From Acidimicrobiaceae bacterium (GTDB lineage: Bacteria; Actinomycetota; Acidimicrobiia; Acidimicrobiales; RAAP-2): a DNA stretch of 64,000 nt. Below are positions 62,639 to 64,000 of this stretch, one piece after another. The stretch covers positions 36,823 through 100,822 of the forward strand of contig PKWY01000045.1 in assembly GCA_003132205.1 (NCBI GenBank), read 5' to 3'. Below the pieces are notes generated by a model. That model saw only the letters and a program-made list of their open reading frames with translations, was not told the origin of the DNA and ran no database searches. The first letter of the stretch is position 1, and each line of letters begins with the position of its first letter. The position numbers were made by a program, and so were the translations under genes.

Positions 62639-63340
62639 ATGGCGGAGGTGGTTCGTGTGGAAGAGGTCTTCGGCGATCCCATTGAGAAAGGACTGCGCAA
62701 GGGCGTGAGTGAATCATTTGACATTGTCAAGAGCGGATCAGGCCGCCGGGCCGGACGACGCAAGTTCGAGGCGCTGGAAGCGGCGGCGAGGGTCATTGCG
62801 GAACGCGGCACGGACGCGACGCGGTTCGTGGACGTCGCTGACGAATGCGGGATTCCTGTGAGTTCGTTGCAGTACTACTTCGGGTCGCGCGAGGATCTTC
62901 TCGTCGCGGCCTTTCGCCACGCCTCCGATGCGGAGCTGACGGCCGTCGTTGGAGAGGTCGAAGCCCGCAGCGATCCATGGGAGCAGATCACCTTTATTTC
63001 CGAGGATGCCCTCTTCGGGTACCGCCCGGGAGACGACTTGGCGGGGAGGCTATGGATCGAGGCGTGGAGGTTCGGGCTGCGCGACGCGGAGATGCGTAGT
63101 GACGTGCACCGCGAATACTCCGTCTGGCATCGACTCATTGCCCAGTCAACGGCCGAAGGGATTCGAAGCGGCCGGTTCACGACAACTCTCTCTCCTGATC
63201 AGATGGCCGTCGTGACGCTCGCCTTGCTTGACGGGGTTGGGCTGCGACTGGCTGGAGGCGATCCGCTAGTCACGTTCGCCGGGGCCGTTGAAGTTGTGCT
63301 CGCCGCTCTACACAGTCTGCTGGGCGTAGATGCATCGTGA
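62639..63340 (+). CDS. TetR-family transcriptional regulator
   Basis: A 233-residue regulator. The helix-turn-helix lies at ~40-85: KFEALEAAARVIAERGTDAT, then VDVADECGIPVSSLQYYFGS with the usual YYFGSREDLL end. A helical ligand domain follows. An unusually long basic N-terminal arm (~38 residues) precedes the DNA-binding domain; a later start is possible, but AAGGGGA supports ATG 62639. It may repress itself through the inverted repeat upstream. The convergent FAD-linked oxidase gene lies beyond a 337-base gap. Confidence 0.9.
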   Translation: MAEVVRVEEVFGDPIEKGLRKGVSESFDIVKSGSGRRAGRRKFEALEAAARVIAERGTDATRFVDVADECGIPVSSLQYYFGSREDLLVAAFRHASDAELTAVVGEVEARSDPWEQITFISEDALFGYRPGDDLAGRLWIEAWRFGLRDAEMRSDVHREYSVWHRLIAQSTAEGIRSGRFTTTLSPDQMAVVTLALLDGVGLRLAGGDPLVTFAGAVEVVLAALHSLLGVDAS

Positions 63341-63574
63341 GGGCGGTTGGCCGTTGGCGATCGAAATCGGAAACCTGAGGTTACCGTTCTCGCGCGGTTA
63401 GTCAGAGTGCGGCCTCTCGGTCTGGGCCTCGTGTGGCGCGCGAGGTTTCCAAATCACCGGTCGCCAAGCCGCGTTTGAGAAGCCAGCAGTTGATCTTGGT
63501 TGAACGAAGCTCGAGCGCTTCGAACTACGTGAGAGCGGATTGGCTCAGTTGAGTTGTTGTTAAAGGAGAGACCA

Positions 63575-63691
63575 ATGCCTTCCGCCATCGACGTATTGGT
63601 ATCGTGCTTTCTGGCCGGTTCCTTCGTACGAAATGATGCTGCTTGTCACGGAAGTCAGCGTGACCCGTGGGGCGTACTCAGGGATCGATGA
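63575..63691 (+). CDS. Possible 38-residue ORF with strong ribosome binding site
   Basis: AAAGGAGAG is ideally placed before ATG 63575, and 38 codons follow (MPSAIDVLVSCFLAGSFVRN...) to TGA at 63691, which overlaps the end of the convergent oxidase gene. This is either a small protein or the 5' stub of a lost gene. The preceding bases, 63341-63574, show no gene. Confidence 0.3.
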   Translation: MPSAIDVLVSCFLAGSFVRNDAACHGSQRDPWGVLRDR

Positions 63692-64000
63692 GTACGCCAG
63701 GATTCAACATCGCGCCAGGATCCACCACCCTCTTCGCGGCACGAAGTTGTGCCGCGAAGAGCGAAGGACGCTCAAGATCGTATCCGGGGCGGTGGTCGCG
63801 CCCGACTGCATGGTGATGCGTGACCGTGCCACCGCCCGCGACGATGGCCGCCATGACCTCGGCCTTTACCTCCTGCCATTGCGCCAGTCGCCCCGAGCTT
63901 CGCCCGGGAGCGAGGATGGTGAAGTATGGCGCCGCGCCGTCGGGATAGACGTGCGTCAATCGACAGCTGACGAGTGCCGGCCACGCGCCTACAGCTCGCA
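63678..64000 (-). CDS. FAD-linked oxidase C-terminal fragment (cut by window end)
   Basis: The last ~107 residues of an FAD-binding oxidase of the alkyl-DHAP synthase/glycolate oxidase type. LVSCRLTHVYPDGAAPYFTI leads to the active-site stretch GGTVTHHHAVGRDHRPGYDL, whose His cluster is typical. RAAKRVVDPGAMLNPGVL is the conserved C-terminus of the VAO family. The FAD-binding half lies outside the window. It could serve ether-lipid synthesis or hydroxyacid oxidation. Confidence 0.85.
   Translation of the reverse strand, partial: RAVGAWPALVSCRLTHVYPDGAAPYFTILAPGRSSGRLAQWQEVKAEVMAAIVAGGGTVTHHHAVGRDHRPGYDLERPSLFAAQLRAAKRVVDPGAMLNPGVLIDP

Overview
The window is a high-GC chromosomal segment, and most recognisable genes point to an actinomycete. 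The evidence is a dnaJ-hspR-clpB order, a purS/purQ/purL-type FGAM synthase, an F420-type luciferase-like oxidoreductase, DUF3052, AIM24 and PspC/toast-rack proteins, and frequent GTG starts with GC-rich third positions. My inference, not proof, is an acidimicrobial (Acidimicrobiia-like) actinobacterium. I see no phage, insertion sequence, CRISPR array or rRNA.

Bases 1-15730 are a dense housekeeping block on the plus strand. It starts with the end of dnaJ, hspR and clpB, then purA-purD-purB-purC-purS-purQ, a small membrane protein and purL. A convergent PHP-domain gene separates this from purF-purM-pyrE. Almost every junction is an ATGA/GTGA overlap or a gap of a few bases, so the genes are probably co-transcribed and translationally coupled. 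Together they supply most of IMP synthesis, the purA/purB branch to AMP, and OMP synthesis.

Bases 15727-25100 hold a serine hydrolase, tRNA-Asp and tRNA-Phe, an EamA transporter and then a gene graveyard at 18.4-19.8 kb (glutaredoxin-like relic, a gene with a stop codon and a frameshift, a sulfatase stub). A PiT phosphate permease with a small membrane partner, an alkyl sulfatase, an isocitrate/isopropylmalate dehydrogenase-family gene and a DipZ-type fragment follow.

Bases 25108-28093 form a coherent envelope-stress module. A PspC-fused histidine kinase and its response regulator are divergent from a PspC/LiaF-like membrane protein. Two similar palindromes about three helical turns apart lie between them.

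Bases 28150-53900 are mixed accessory metabolism: methyltransferases, an Asp/Glu racemase-family protein lacking one catalytic Cys, an S51 peptidase, a 5'-truncated D-aminoacylase, an Lrp regulator divergent from a membrane protein, AhpD-like, DUF2804, TrhO, VOC, esterase, DUF3052, metallo-beta-lactamase, radical SAM/SPASM, L,D-transpeptidase, secreted phosphoesterase and DUF1295 genes. A dat-ddc pair (likely 1,3-diaminopropane synthesis), an amidase, two DinB proteins with an N-terminal CxxC, and AIM24 complete the region.

Bases 54000-64000 are looser and partly decayed: a secreted beta-propeller protein behind a 7-codon leader ORF, an ABM monooxygenase, a frameshifted lipoprotein, a secreted HNH-like nuclease, a relic of a small membrane protein, an unusual pyruvate-kinase-like protein with a long N-terminal extension, GNAT, LLM oxidoreductase, a TetR regulator preceded by a long near-perfect inverted repeat, and the 3' end of an FAD-linked oxidase cut by the window edge.
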